From Opitutaceae bacterium (GTDB lineage: Bacteria > Verrucomicrobiota > Verrucomicrobiia > Opitutales > Opitutaceae): a stretch of DNA of 64,000 bases. The notes under the pieces are model-generated. The model made no database searches, was not told where the DNA came from, and saw nothing but the letters and a program-made list of their open reading frames with translations. A program made the translations under genes and the position numbers. The DNA lies in the NCBI GenBank assembly GCA_028281165.1, contig JANQKI010000015.1, positions 1 to 64,000 on the forward strand, in the 5' to 3' direction. Positions 62,943-64,000 of this stretch are shown here, piece by piece (the stretch's first letter is position 1; each line of letters opens with the position of its first letter).

Positions 62943-64000
62943 GTGTCAGTGAAACCAAAGAAAGTCGTCATCATCGGCGGTGGTATCATCGGGCTTTGTT
63001 CCGCCTACTACACAGCCAAGAAAGGTTTTGAGGTCATTGTCCTCGAACGATCCACCGAAGAAGAAGAGGGATGCTCTTTTGGAAACGCCGGTCTCGTTGT
63101 ACCCAGCCACATTATACCCCTCGCCGCTCCAGGAATGATTTCAAAAGGTCTACGCTGGCTGATGAATTCTGAAAGCCCTTTCTATATAAAACCGACACTA
63201 AGCTGGGAGCTTCTCCGTTGGGGCATGCTTTTTTGGAAGCACGCCAAACAGTCGCACACCGACGCAAACAAGGATCTCCTTGCCACCCTGAATCTGGAGA
63301 GTCGCGAACTATTCACTGATCTGGCTCGGGAGGAAAACTTCGGTCTCGAAACCAAAGGGCTTCTCATGCTTTGCAAAACACAAGAGGCGCTACACGAGGA
63401 AGCTACCGTCGCCGAGATGGCCCAAAAACTGGGCATGGACATCGAGATCTGCTCTCCCGATCGGCTGAAGGAATTGGATCCAAATATCGATATGGACGTC
63501 TATGGTGGCGTTCATTTCCAACAGGACTGCCACCTGGATCCGAAGCGTCTCATGAAAGCTTTGCGATCCCGCATTCTAGCTTTGGGAGGACGGATCCAAT
63601 ACAAAGCTGCCGTCAAAGATTTCGAATTCCGAAACGGATCAATCAACAGCGCGACACTGGAAAACAAAGCCAAGATCGAAGGCGATGAGTTCGTTCTCGC
63701 GTCAGGATCATGGTCACCGGACCTAGGAAAAACAGCTCAACTTAATTTCCCGTTGCAGGCCGGGAAAGGCTACTCGTTGACGCTGGAAAACCCGACACAA
63801 TTGCCTCGATTGAGTTCTATACTAGTTGAAGCCAAAGTTGCCGTCACGCCAATTGGCGAATCACTTCGCGTATCGGGAACAATGGAGGTGGGAACCAGAG
63901 AAACGGATATCAACCCGAGCCGAGTCCGTGGCATTGTTAAGTCGGTCGTTAGCTACTTCCCAAAATACAAGGCGGAAGACTTCGAGAGTGTGGAACCGTG
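62943..64000 (+). CDS. DadA-like FAD-dependent D-amino-acid dehydrogenase (3' truncated by window edge)
   Basis: The frame is open to the window end and codes for at least 352 residues. The start is GTG at 62943 or 62949, with no ATG nearby upstream of the nucleotide motif. The N-terminal Rossmann motif is VVIIGGGIIGLCSAYYTAKK, followed by VIVLER and the FGNAGLVVPSHIIPLAAPGM block typical of the DadA branch of DAO-fold enzymes. VLASGSWSPDL marks the second FAD contact. It would oxidatively deaminate D-amino acids or a related imino compound; the exact substrate is not clear. The C-terminus lies outside. Confidence 0.88.
   Translation, partial: MSVKPKKVVIIGGGIIGLCSAYYTAKKGFEVIVLERSTEEEEGCSFGNAGLVVPSHIIPLAAPGMISKGLRWLMNSESPFYIKPTLSWELLRWGMLFWKHAKQSHTDANKDLLATLNLESRELFTDLAREENFGLETKGLLMLCKTQEALHEEATVAEMAQKLGMDIEICSPDRLKELDPNIDMDVYGGVHFQQDCHLDPKRLMKALRSRILALGGRIQYKAAVKDFEFRNGSINSATLENKAKIEGDEFVLASGSWSPDLGKTAQLNFPLQAGKGYSLTLENPTQLPRLSSILVEAKVAVTPIGESLRVSGTMEVGTRETDINPSRVRGIVKSVVSYFPKYKAEDFESVEP

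Overview
The window looks like a chromosomal segment of a Gram-negative bacterium, most probably a marine-type Verrucomicrobiota (Opitutae/Puniceicoccales-like). Base composition is near 50 % GC. LPS genes (kdsC, lptC-lptA-lptB, waaA) show an outer membrane. Few genes have a clear Shine-Dalgarno sequence, and the set of families (PPi-type PEP carboxykinase, phasin plus UbiB, BlaI/M56 pair, fused E1, hairpin repeats after tRNA genes) fits that phylum. The taxonomic call is an inference from gene content, not from a marker phylogeny.

Layout. 1-5.1 kb: the 3' part of an alpha/beta-fused 2-oxoacid dehydrogenase E1, then kdsC-lptC-lptA-lptB and HPr kinase. 5.1-9.7 kb: dnaA with a DnaA box, an unknown gene, ligA. 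9.8-12.0 kb: a BlaI/M56-TonB sensor operon with a palindromic operator, and a VanZ-like gene. 12.1-16 kb: the only accessory-looking stretch, with two copies of a 49-bp repeat, a Lys-rich gene fragment, a tRNA-Ser 3' remnant, two small unknown ORFs, a truncated tyrosine recombinase, tRNA-Pro(GGG), tRNA-Leu(CAA), tRNA-tail debris and two tandem terminator-bearing repeat units. 16-28.4 kb: rsmE, a lipoyl/E3-binding/KASIII fusion, pyrG, an adenosine-kinase-like sugar kinase, a flavoprotein, M32 carboxypeptidase, a secreted-protein/lipoprotein pair, proA. 28.5-38.6 kb: ClC channel, SYLF protein, UbiB plus phasin-like protein, LMW phosphatase, fructosamine kinase, uppP, trkA-trkH. 38.7-47.4 kb: ferredoxin, waaA, HIT, phoH-pgpH-ybeY, a membrane protein, gluQ. 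47.5-52.7 kb: a candidate structured RNA, a two-gene ABC exporter, a HEAT protein and a methyltransferase. 53-62.4 kb: a split opp-type transporter locus (oppA-B-C and oppD-F) around a PPi-type PEP carboxykinase and a secreted thioredoxin. 62.6-64 kb: tRNA-Leu(CAG) and a DadA-like amino-acid dehydrogenase cut by the window edge.

Most striking is the 533-residue protein at 16910-18511. It has the N-terminal half of a 2-oxoacid dehydrogenase E2 (lipoyl domain plus peripheral-subunit-binding domain), but the acyl-CoA-forming E2 catalytic domain is replaced by a complete FabH-type ketoacyl-ACP synthase III with its Cys-His-Asn triad. Together with the fused E1 at the left edge this suggests a route in which acyl groups made by oxidative decarboxylation pass from the lipoyl arm directly into fatty-acid initiation, without a free acyl-CoA. 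That link is inference; the domain order is read directly from the sequence.
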